Assembly (NCBI GenBank): GCA_003449615.1
Contig: DMHA01000317.1
Coordinates: 1-6,497 of the forward strand
From: Flavobacterium sp.
GTDB taxonomy: Bacteria; Bacteroidota; Bacteroidia; Flavobacteriales; Flavobacteriaceae
Length of the DNA stretch: 6,497 nucleotides
Direction of reading: 5' to 3'
This document shows, piece by piece, positions 1 to 6,497 of this stretch. Made by a program: the position numbers and the translations under genes. The notes beneath the pieces are model-generated. The model did no database searches and was not told where the DNA came from. It was given only the letters and a program-made list of their open reading frames with translations. Every line of letters starts with the position of its first letter. Position 1 is the stretch's first letter.

Positions 1-107
1 GCAAACTGTGCTTCATCGGAAATGTCTCTTTCACAACTCACCAAAAGATTTAAAATCAATCCTAGAAGGAAGATGGTTTTTAAATTTATAAATTTTATAT
101 TTTTCAT
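1..107 (-). CDS. Lipoprotein, N-terminal part only (gene runs off the window edge)
   Basis: Reading the minus strand from the ATG at 107-105 gives an open frame to the window edge, 35 complete codons with no stop. It opens with a lysine-containing n-region (MKNIKFINLK), a hydrophobic core (TIFLLGLILNLL) and a lipobox LVSC, so Cys25 is the probable lipidated residue after signal peptidase II cleavage. The mature start CERDISDEAQF is charged and acidic just after the cysteine, as in the surface-export signals described for Bacteroidota lipoproteins, so a cell-surface location is plausible. The start lies 12 bases after the stop of the glycosidase-barrel gene, across an A-rich spacer (aaataaataaaa) typical of flavobacterial starts, so the two are almost certainly co-transcribed. 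A glycan-binding role fits the neighbours, but too little is present to assign a family. The 3' end is missing because of the window boundary, not because the gene is broken. Confidence 0.85.
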   Translation of the reverse strand, partial: MKNIKFINLKTIFLLGLILNLLVSCERDISDEAQF

Positions 108-119
108 TTTTATTTATTT

Positions 120-3100
120 TTATTTTCCAATGTTGATATGTATGTAAGTTCTAATTTCCCATTCGCTTCCATTTGGAAATCCTACTGGACTTATTGGAGG
201 TATTGCTGGATATGTGTTATCAGGCACCGCAGTTGGGGAATATCTTGGCGAATACTGATCCATGGAACGCCATGTACCTCGAATTCCTATCTGAGTATTG
301 GGCAAAATGAACCAATCTGGTTTTCCGAGAGTTGTAGATAAATCCAACATTAATTGAACTGGATAAGTAAGGTTGAAATCGCGATGGTAATCAAAAGGTC
401 CCCAGTCGTTAATTTTAAAGGAATGTGTCAATTTTAATTTGTGATAAATCATTCTTATATCACCACCAACTCGTTCCACAAGTCTGGCATCGCTACCATT
501 AGCTTGTGCGTTACCAAAATATAGATTGGCTATTATTCCTAGGTCTGGCCTTGCTTTAGAAACAATACGAGAATTCACTTCCCATAAATCTTGTGCAGGT
601 GCTGAATTTGGAAATGCAAAAGCAGTACGATTTGATAAAAATCCAATGGCGGCGTCTTGAGCTGTTGGCTGATGGCGGTAAACAAATCCAAGGTTAAAGG
701 CAAACTTGGCATCTTCTGCCCTATCGTTATCCCATTCATACATCCAGGAGCTTGGTGTTGGGTCATAAGAAATCAATAATTCTCCAGCGGTGGTTTCTCT
801 ATTGGCTCTTACAGCAAATGGATCATCCTGAATATTTCTAAGCCTTCCGGGAGCTTGAACATCGTTAGGCATCGCATCAACAATAGGTTTTTGCCATAAA
901 AAATTAGGTGCAATTTGAAAATCACCCAACTGAAAAGTAAATCCTGAAAGGATATTGGTTTGATTACCACTGCCTGTATCTTTCAGCCTCCAGCCCGTAA
1001 AGGTTCTGGTTTGATCGGCACCTCCATTGGCAACTAAACCTTGATAGGCAGCTTGACCATACCAATTGAAAATCCCTTTTGAAAAAGATATTTTCCCTTT
1101 TGCACCCCAATTGTCATCAGAGTTAACTTTATCTGTATAAATAATATATTTTGCTTCTCCATTGGATACCAATGGGTCAAAATTGGGATTATTTAAAGCA
1201 ATTTGAAATTCTCTTCCGTTTAAGGGCTGACCTCCCCAAATACCACCAACTTCAAAAGTAAAGTCTCCCAATTTTCTTTTGGCATGAAAGGTAACTCTTC
1301 GTGTTTTAGGAAGTGGAATTGCTATGGACGATACCGCAGTAATATTATTTTGAATATTACCAAATTCATCTTCATCATATTTTGTAACACCAGATACATC
1401 GGCTATATCTTCATGATACACTGCCGACAAATCAAATTTTGCAATTGTTTTACTGTATTTCAAAAGCACTGCTGGGTTGGCTCCCCACCATAATTGAGGA
1501 CCGAAAGCGGCTTTTAAACCTGTTAATGCTTTTTTGCCATCAACTTCAAAACCTAATATTTCACCGTTATAAATATCCAGATTTGGACCATAATTGGCTT
1601 CTGGATATAAACCAAAGAAATCGCCTTCATAAGACCAATGATAATGTCCCGTACGATAGAATCCTCTTAAATCAAATTCTTTGGTATTCCATTCAAAATT
1701 GGCATTATATACTTGTAATCTATTCAAATCCGTAAGATTCAAATAATCACCCTCGATTGTTTTTACAGATCTAGAACGACCTCTATTTTCATAAAATATT
1801 TCGTCGATAGGATTTTCCGCTACATGTCCAAGCACATTAAAATTGACATTGGCTTTCATATTGGGTGCAGGATTTCCTTCAACACCAATAAAATAGGATT
1901 GCATGTGATCAAATCCCAATTGATTTGGAAAAACCGTATTATTTTCAGCTGCCACATTGGGGGTTGTAATTAAACTACCACCAGTATTGAAGGTGGTGGA
2001 CTCTATTCTTAAATTACTAATTCGAATCTTTTCAATTGAACCAACTGATAGTGCCGCTTTGTCTGCTCGGGCTCTAAGTGCGGCATCCATAATTTCAAAA
2101 TTACCAAAATGTTGGTATAACTTTTCGGTAGAATTTCCGGGTGTTAAGGGATTAAATTTGTGTAAATCTTTTAACAAATAATAAGCGGCACGAGGATATA
2201 ATTGATAGGTTCCATTTGAATTAGTTGGCCCTTTGGCACAAATTCCAAACCACTCTTCGTTCATATTATTTTCGCCTTTAACATAATCAAAAATGTAACC
2301 ACCGTTTGACCATGAGGCGTTAGAATCGTGCAAATCTAAATTTTTGGTTTGTCCAAATTTCCACCAACCATCACTAAATTGAAAGGTAAAACCACCCAAA
2401 CTATTGCCGCTTTTGCCCATTCCGGCGGCGTTTTCATAAATTTCTTTCCAGTTTCCTTTCAATAATTTTGCTTGTGCATTTTGATCTTCTTCATTGGCAA
2501 CAGCATTAAAAGCATCTGAACCAAATTCTGTTAATAATACCGGTTTTCCATATTCTTTTTTCACACGTTCATATAAATCGCCAAACGAAATTCCGCGATA
2601 AACATTGACTCCTAATATGTCAACTGCTGGACATTCTTTGGCTATAATATTAAGGAACAACAAATCGCCATTACAAATAGCTACAGGATGCGAGGGGTCA
2701 ATGGCTTTCATTGCTGCTGTTGCCTCGTTAAATAATTTGTACATTGATTCGGCACGAACGGTAGATTTTCTATCTTCCATTGGAATATCTTCGGTTTCTG
2801 CACCATCCCAAAACAAACCGTAGTTGTTTTCATTACCCAATAAAAATAAAAGTAGCCCTTTGGTATTTTTATACTCTTCGACCATTTCTTTCGTTTCTTT
2901 CAAAAGTGTTTTTTGTGTTGCAGCATCCGAATATTCAGTATTTGCAACCCAAGCTCCATTTATGGTTAACCCATAGCGACCAAAAGAGTGATTTAGCATG
3001 GTATAGATACCGTAATTGGTGTGAATATATTCAATCCATTTTTTCGGAATTCCAGTGTAAACTCTTATCGTGTTTACACCCATATTTTTCAGAAGTCCCA

Positions 3101-3332
3101 TTTCATCATCCAATGCTTTTTGAATGACTTGTTCTGGTTGCTTCCATAAACTGTAATTGAAATTTGTTCCAATGGGAAAATAATCCCAATTCATCCCATT
3201 CACTATGAGATCTTGACCATTTACTTTAAGCTTCAAGCCATCTTGTTTTTTGTCAACAAGCACTTTATCTGCTTGAGAAAAAGATGAAAAAGAACAACTA
3301 AAAAGCGTTAGTAAAAAAATAATTTTTTTCAT
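120..3332 (-). CDS. Exported clan GH-A type glycoside hydrolase fused to a C-terminal outer-membrane beta-barrel
   Basis: Complete 1070-residue protein, ATG to TAA. Residues 1-20 are a signal peptide (MKKIIFLLTL core, ending SSFSQ). Residues about 35-395 form a TIM-barrel glycosidase: GVNTIRVY with Arg90 on an early strand, LLGNEN with Glu168 as likely acid/base, DILGVNVY at about 238-245, and VLLTEFGSD with Glu269 as likely nucleophile. This order is that of retaining clan GH-A enzymes (GH2 C-terminal domain, GH5, GH17, GH72); I cannot pick the family or substrate. Residues about 400-490 are a linker or small beta domain. From about 490 to 1070 the chain is a series of amphipathic beta hairpins with short turns (KLGDF, SKGIF, QLGDF, NTKEF) rich in Tyr, Trp and Gly, as in outer-membrane porins. 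Such enzymes are usually 350-600 residues, so the extension is large. The last residue is Lys rather than the usual aromatic. It lies 291 bases downstream of a regulator and 12 bases upstream of a lipoprotein gene, suggesting glycan breakdown at the outer membrane. Confidence 0.9.
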   Translation of the reverse strand: MKKIIFLLTLFSCSFSSFSQADKVLVDKKQDGLKLKVNGQDLIVNGMNWDYFPIGTNFNYSLWKQPEQVIQKALDDEMGLLKNMGVNTIRVYTGIPKKWIEYIHTNYGIYTMLNHSFGRYGLTINGAWVANTEYSDAATQKTLLKETKEMVEEYKNTKGLLLFLLGNENNYGLFWDGAETEDIPMEDRKSTVRAESMYKLFNEATAAMKAIDPSHPVAICNGDLLFLNIIAKECPAVDILGVNVYRGISFGDLYERVKKEYGKPVLLTEFGSDAFNAVANEEDQNAQAKLLKGNWKEIYENAAGMGKSGNSLGGFTFQFSDGWWKFGQTKNLDLHDSNASWSNGGYIFDYVKGENNMNEEWFGICAKGPTNSNGTYQLYPRAAYYLLKDLHKFNPLTPGNSTEKLYQHFGNFEIMDAALRARADKAALSVGSIEKIRISNLRIESTTFNTGGSLITTPNVAAENNTVFPNQLGFDHMQSYFIGVEGNPAPNMKANVNFNVLGHVAENPIDEIFYENRGRSRSVKTIEGDYLNLTDLNRLQVYNANFEWNTKEFDLRGFYRTGHYHWSYEGDFFGLYPEANYGPNLDIYNGEILGFEVDGKKALTGLKAAFGPQLWWGANPAVLLKYSKTIAKFDLSAVYHEDIADVSGVTKYDEDEFGNIQNNITAVSSIAIPLPKTRRVTFHAKRKLGDFTFEVGGIWGGQPLNGREFQIALNNPNFDPLVSNGEAKYIIYTDKVNSDDNWGAKGKISFSKGIFNWYGQAAYQGLVANGGADQTRTFTGWRLKDTGSGNQTNILSGFTFQLGDFQIAPNFLWQKPIVDAMPNDVQAPGRLRNIQDDPFAVRANRETTAGELLISYDPTPSSWMYEWDNDRAEDAKFAFNLGFVYRHQPTAQDAAIGFLSNRTAFAFPNSAPAQDLWEVNSRIVSKARPDLGIIANLYFGNAQANGSDARLVERVGGDIRMIYHKLKLTHSFKINDWGPFDYHRDFNLTYPVQLMLDLSTTLGKPDWFILPNTQIGIRGTWRSMDQYSPRYSPTAVPDNTYPAIPPISPVGFPNGSEWEIRTYIHINIGK

Positions 3333-3423
3333 ATTATTTATTGAATTAAAGTGTTTAAAGAAATTATAAAATGATTTAAGTGAAATTTTAAATCTAAAAA
3401 TCTTTTGGTAAATTTATCTTAAT

Positions 3424-3435
3424 AAAGTAAAGTAT
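3424..3435. repeat. Direct repeat copy 1 (12-mer AAAGTAAAGTAT)
   Basis: Exact copy of the 12-mer also present at 3504-3515, in the same orientation and exactly 80 bases apart. On the transcribed strand it reads ATACTTTACTTT. It lies about 90 bases upstream of the glycosidase start, where an activator site or promoter element would be expected. Confidence 0.5.
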
Positions 3436-3503
3436 CTTCAAAAAGAACCACAACAAAAAACATACAACGCAAAAAAAAGTATATTTAATTTTTAAAAGTA
3501 AAA

Positions 3504-3515
3504 AAAGTAAAGTAT
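3504..3515. repeat. Direct repeat copy 2 (12-mer AAAGTAAAGTAT)
   Basis: Second exact copy of the 12-mer at 3424-3435. A shorter match, AAAGTAT, lies between them at 3476-3482. The copies may be paired binding sites, or low-complexity A/T-rich sequence that matches by chance. Confidence 0.5.
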
Positions 3516-3525
3516 TTATTGAAGA

Positions 3526-3550
3526 ATTTAAGATTTGTCAAATCAAAAAT
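3526..3550. promoter_or_regulatory. 25-base near-perfect palindrome, candidate operator
   Basis: The core is GATTTG-T-CAAATC (3532-3544), a perfect inverted repeat with one central base. After one mismatched AA/AA pair of positions on each side, the symmetry resumes with ATTT (3526-3529) and AAAT (3547-3550). Ten of twelve base pairs around the centre at 3538 match. It sits about 190 bases before the glycosidase start and about 75 bases after the regulator stop. LuxR-type proteins bind as dimers to such dyads, so this could be the target of the adjacent regulator, but that is inference. The transcript could also form a small hairpin (5-bp GATTT/AAATC stem, 3-base loop), so a weak terminator is an alternative. 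AT-rich sequence yields short palindromes by chance, which limits confidence. Confidence 0.4.
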
Positions 3551-3591
3551 CAGTATTGACAGAAAGAAAGAAAACGTTAATGTTGTGGTAA

Positions 3592-3630
3592 TGTATAGTT
3601 AAATTTCAAATAAAACAATCAAACTATACA
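3592..3630 (-). terminator. Possible weak hairpin across the regulator stop codon
   Basis: TGTATAGTT (3592-3600) and AACTATACA (3622-3630) are perfect 9-base inverted repeats separated by 21 bases. The upstream arm covers the TAG stop of the regulator. The stem is AU-rich with a large loop, and it is not followed at once by a U-tract; a T-rich stretch (TTTTCTTTCTTTCT) comes about 18 bases later. It may slow or end transcription of the regulator gene, but it is well below a typical intrinsic terminator. Confidence 0.2.
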
Positions 3631-6452
3631 GATAAAATATACTCAACAAGACCTTGTTCGTGATGTAAATCCATTTTTTTACGCAAACGATACCTTTTAA
3701 TTTCAACACTCCGCAATGAGATATTGAGTAAAGGTGCAATTTCTTTTGACGAAAGGTTCAATCTAAGGTAGGCACAAAGTCTTAAATCATTAGGGGTTAA
3801 TAACGGATGTGCTAGTTTTATTTTTTTCAAAAAGTCTTTATCTGCACTATCAAAAGCTTCTTTAAAAACCTTCCAAGAATCCTCTTCGGTAATGTTTTTA
3901 TTTATAGTTTTAATGACTGATTTTATGCTAAAACTATTGCTTTCGGAATTCTTTTTTAAATCTTCTTTTATAAATGTTAGCAATTCATTCTTACTTATTA
4001 GAGCCATTGAAGTTGACGCCAATTCTTTATTTTTCAAATCTACATCCAAAACGAGTTTTTCGTTTTCAACTTTCATCAATTGCTGTTCTAATTCGAGTTC
4101 TTTAATTTCTAGTAATCTATTATTTTCCTCGATTAACTTTTCGCTTTGTTTACGATAAAAATTGCGATAGGCTTTGTGAATATAATAGGAAAATGCTACT
4201 ATAATCAAAAAATAAATAAAAATGGCCAAATTGGTTCTGTAGAATGGTTTTAGAATTGTAAAAGAATAAACCTCGTTATTTTCGATAGCCGAATTGGCAA
4301 ATTTGGCTCTTACCCTAAAAACATAATCTCCGGAAGAAAGATTTTTGAAACTCACGCTTGATTTTGTGCTCCATTCACTCCAGTCGTCCTGAAATCCTTC
4401 TAGTACATATTGGTATTCGGCTTTAATATATTTGTTGTATTCGGGAACTGTATAATTAAATGATATGTTATTTTCGTTATATTCAAATTCTCCATCTATA
4501 ATAAAAGACCGGTTAATTGGTACTTCACCTAATTTGTTTGTGGTAATTTCCGATATAGAAACTGAATACTTTTTTGACGTTAAGTCACTAATATTCAAAA
4601 CATAATATCCATCGGTCGTACCTATTAAATAATCAAAATTTGATATTTGGGTAACATTTTCATAGCCAGGCATCGCATTAGTAAGTGAAGCAGGAATGGG
4701 AATAGCATTTTGCTTGAGTTGATTGCCCAGTTTACTCATCGAAAAATAATGGATGCGGTTTTTTGAAAATAGCCAAATTTTATTAGAATCATCTATTATC
4801 ATTTTCCCAGAAGTATATTGGTTGTTTTCAAAAATTGAACTTAATAAAGCGTCTTTTTCAAATTGTTTTGTTTTAAAATCCAATTTAAAAACACCTTCTT
4901 TATAAGCGTAATAGATTTCATTATTAAACTTTACCAAGCCCGAATTTTTTCCAAATTTCGGGGATTTATAAGTTAATAAAGATAGGGATTTGAGTAATTT
5001 AGAATCCAATTGTAATCTAAAAACACCTTGCTTTTCGTGACTAACATAAACCCCAACTGAATTATCAATTTCGAAATATCGTGAAGAAAAATCAAACCCA
5101 TTTATTTTATTTCTAAAAACCCATTGATTATTTACTTTAGCCAAAACCGATATTCCAAAATAATTTCCTTGTAATAAAAGTGATTTTTGATTGGGAATCG
5201 TTTGAAATTTCCATGTGCCTGACATAGAAAATATATTTTTTGCAACAATCCCCTCGATAATAAATGTACCCGAGTCGTGGCCACAAAACAAGCTATTATC
5301 ATATTCAAATATAGACCAAACCTGTCCTTTTGTTCCAGTTATTAGTTTGAATTCCTCGCTACTTTTATTGTTTTTATAAAACAAGCCTTGATTTGTTCCA
5401 ATATACAATTTTCCGTGATAGAGTTTTGCCGCATACACCGTTCCCAAATTACCAGTGTCATCAGTGCTACTATGAATAGGAGATTGAAGATTAAGGCAAT
5501 TGATTCCGTTATCTGAACCCACCCAAAGATTCTTATCATAATCTTCAAACAATGACAAAGCAGTATTATTAGTCAATCCTAAAATTTGAGTAATGTGATA
5601 TTTCAAATTGCCCTCTTTGGTCAGAATATAAATCCCTTTTGAAACTGTACCAATAACAAAACCTCCATCCATCAATTTAATGCTACTGTAAATACTTGTT
5701 GAGGCTAACTCAGCATCGACAGCGGTAGAATATTTAGATAAAATAGAATTAGATAATTTATAAAACCCATTGAACTCCGTCTGAATTAGAAGTCCATCAT
5801 CGCTAGAAAAAACATTGACAATTCTGTTTTTTTGAAGTATAATATCATTGGAAATCAACTTACTTTTTCCAGCTTCAATTTCATAAAGTCCATTGTTTAA
5901 AGATTGAAAATAGATAGAATTATTTGCTTTATAGGATTTTGTTATACCATTTTTAGAGTCCACTAAAGTAAATTTTCCTTTTAGTGAGTCATAAATAACA
6001 ATTCTATTCAATGACTGAAAAACCACCCATTGATCATAACTGATGATATTCCAAAAAACTTCATCTTTTATTAATTTATTTTTTATATACTTACTTAGTG
6101 AAAAATATTTTAATCTGCTATCTTCCTGTCTTTTCCAAAAACCAAATTCCATGTAACACCCCGTATAAATTTTACTGCCAATTACTTTTACCGAACGTAT
6201 TATCGTTTCGTTTGGAGAGGGATAGAGTGACCAATTTGAACCATTAAATTCCAAAAGCCCTTCATTATTGGCAAAATAGAGATGCTGATTTTTATCCTGT
6301 GAAATCATCCAGTTTTGATTTCCTCCCTCATAAATTAAAGCTGGATATTTAATTATTGGGGGAAGTTCCTGTGAAAAACTCAATGTGACACTCAATGTGA
6401 CACTCAATGAAATAAAACATGAAATATATCGAAAAATAGAATTATGAAGCAT
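3624..6452 (-). CDS. Membrane-spanning triple-Y propeller sensor with LuxR-type helix-turn-helix (kinase-less regulator)
   Basis: Complete 942-residue protein, ATG to TAG; an in-frame TAA directly before the ATG fixes this as the first possible start. Residues 1-28 are a signal peptide ending SFSQ. Residues about 40-620 are beta-propeller repeats of the two-component-regulator propeller type, for example LFEDYDKNLWVGSDNGINCL at 301-320 and LYIGTNQGLFY at 349-359. Residues about 660-735 are a triple-Y (YYY) domain with YQYVLEGFQDDWSEWS and LSSGDYVFRVRA. One transmembrane helix follows (about 740-758), then a charged coiled coil (about 760-818) and a helix-turn-helix at about 885-930 (LTPNDLRLCAYLRLNLSSKE, then IAPLLNISLRSVEIKRYRLR). 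There is no histidine-kinase or receiver domain. The expected topology is periplasmic sensing joined directly to cytoplasmic DNA binding. It is encoded upstream of and in the same direction as the glycosidase gene, its likely target. The ligand is unknown. Confidence 0.93.
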   Translation of the reverse strand: MLHNSIFRYISCFISLSVTLSVTLSFSQELPPIIKYPALIYEGGNQNWMISQDKNQHLYFANNEGLLEFNGSNWSLYPSPNETIIRSVKVIGSKIYTGCYMEFGFWKRQEDSRLKYFSLSKYIKNKLIKDEVFWNIISYDQWVVFQSLNRIVIYDSLKGKFTLVDSKNGITKSYKANNSIYFQSLNNGLYEIEAGKSKLISNDIILQKNRIVNVFSSDDGLLIQTEFNGFYKLSNSILSKYSTAVDAELASTSIYSSIKLMDGGFVIGTVSKGIYILTKEGNLKYHITQILGLTNNTALSLFEDYDKNLWVGSDNGINCLNLQSPIHSSTDDTGNLGTVYAAKLYHGKLYIGTNQGLFYKNNKSSEEFKLITGTKGQVWSIFEYDNSLFCGHDSGTFIIEGIVAKNIFSMSGTWKFQTIPNQKSLLLQGNYFGISVLAKVNNQWVFRNKINGFDFSSRYFEIDNSVGVYVSHEKQGVFRLQLDSKLLKSLSLLTYKSPKFGKNSGLVKFNNEIYYAYKEGVFKLDFKTKQFEKDALLSSIFENNQYTSGKMIIDDSNKIWLFSKNRIHYFSMSKLGNQLKQNAIPIPASLTNAMPGYENVTQISNFDYLIGTTDGYYVLNISDLTSKKYSVSISEITTNKLGEVPINRSFIIDGEFEYNENNISFNYTVPEYNKYIKAEYQYVLEGFQDDWSEWSTKSSVSFKNLSSGDYVFRVRAKFANSAIENNEVYSFTILKPFYRTNLAIFIYFLIIVAFSYYIHKAYRNFYRKQSEKLIEENNRLLEIKELELEQQLMKVENEKLVLDVDLKNKELASTSMALISKNELLTFIKEDLKKNSESNSFSIKSVIKTINKNITEEDSWKVFKEAFDSADKDFLKKIKLAHPLLTPNDLRLCAYLRLNLSSKEIAPLLNISLRSVEIKRYRLRKKMDLHHEQGLVEYILSV
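6378..6410 (-). repeat. 12-base tandem repeat inside the regulator signal peptide (2.75 copies)
   Basis: The unit ACTCAATGTGAC on the plus strand occurs at 6378-6389 and 6390-6401, followed by nine matching bases at 6402-6410. Because 12 is a multiple of three, it encodes an in-frame four-residue repeat, giving LSVTLSVTLS in the hydrophobic core of the signal peptide (residues about 15-25). Gain or loss of a unit by slippage would change the length of the core by four residues without breaking the frame. Confidence 0.9.
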
Positions 6453-6497
6453 TTAAAATTATTATAAAGTTAATATAGAAGTGATTTAAACTTTTTC
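6453..6497. other. Partial upstream region of the regulator gene
   Basis: Only 45 bases before the regulator start are in the window. They are AT-rich with no Shine-Dalgarno site, as usual in this phylum. On the minus strand TAACTTTA (6472-6465) differs by one base from the TAnnTTTG element and would leave a 12-base leader, but no TTG lies at the right distance upstream, so I do not call a promoter. Confidence 0.3.

Larger units (their letters stand above)
3333..3623. other. AT-rich intergenic region, probable control region of the glycosidase operon
   Basis: This 291-base stretch separates the regulator stop from the glycosidase start. I see no coding frame with a convincing start, no tRNA and no structured RNA. 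It contains a 25-base near-palindrome, two exact copies of a 12-mer, a short AGAA tandem run at 3561-3574 and many A/T homopolymers. No copy of the Bacteroidota promoter pattern (TTG, about 19 bases, TAnnTTTG) is intact on the minus strand. The nearest -7 matches are TATGTTTT at 3464-3457 and TAGATTTA at 3396-3389, each one base off and neither with a well-spaced TTG. The promoter of the glycosidase operon is expected here, but its position is not settled. Confidence 0.6.

Noticed and set aside
1439..1735. Plus-strand open frames opposite the glycosidase gene (also at 138-341, 1284-1493, 1957-2181, 2605-2823 and 2780-3127).
   Set aside because: They lie wholly within a clear long minus-strand gene. 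The translations are rich in Cys, His, Ile and Tyr with no recognisable domain, as expected of antisense shadows.
1977..1997. Hairpin-forming ACCACC / GGTGGT pair with a 9-base loop inside the glycosidase gene.
   Set aside because: Only a 6-base stem, no U-tract, and fully explained by Thr-Thr and Gly-Gly codons in the reading frame.
3389..3464. Candidate -7 elements TATGTTTT (3464-3457) and TAGATTTA (3396-3389) for the glycosidase operon.
   Set aside because: Each misses the final G of TAnnTTTG and neither has a TTG at about 19 bases upstream. In such AT-rich sequence one-off matches are expected by chance.
3561..3574. AGAA tandem run, possible phase-variable repeat.
   Set aside because: Only about three and a half units, far from any start codon, and no evident reading frame or promoter spacing to affect.
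3892..4158. Plus-strand open frame of 88 codons opposite the coiled-coil part of the regulator.
   Set aside because: Its Ser/Phe/Leu-rich translation is the mirror of the Glu/Lys/Leu-rich coiled coil on the other strand, so it is a composition artefact rather than a membrane protein gene.

Overview
The window is strongly AT-rich and looks like a chromosome segment from a member of the Bacteroidota, most likely a flavobacterium. Three things point there: A-rich stretches instead of Shine-Dalgarno sites before the start codons, signal peptides ending in FSQ, and a triple-Y propeller regulator with a LuxR-type helix-turn-helix, an architecture typical of that phylum. All genes I can support lie on the minus strand, so the window reads from right to left. 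The genus is an inference.

Layout in transcription order: (1) 6452-3624, a 942-residue membrane-spanning sensor/regulator with a signal peptide, beta-propeller sensor, triple-Y domain, one transmembrane helix, coiled coil and C-terminal DNA-binding domain, and no histidine kinase; (2) 3623-3333, a 291-base AT-rich non-coding gap with a 25-base near-palindrome and a repeated 12-mer, the best place in the window for control sites; (3) 3332-120, a 1070-residue exported protein with an N-terminal clan GH-A type glycosidase barrel and a long C-terminal half that reads as an outer-membrane beta-barrel; (4) after only 12 bases, 107-1, the start of a lipoprotein gene cut by the window edge.

The likely story is a small glycan-use locus. 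A carbohydrate product in the periplasm would be sensed by the propeller of the regulator, whose cytoplasmic helix-turn-helix would switch on the downstream pair: an outer-membrane-anchored glycosidase and a lipoprotein that may bind the same glycan. The sugar is not identifiable from sequence alone, and no SusC/SusD pair is visible here, though one could lie beyond position 1. The most unusual element is the glycosidase joined to its own outer-membrane barrel; the signal-peptide tandem repeat in the regulator and the intergenic palindrome also deserve checking.
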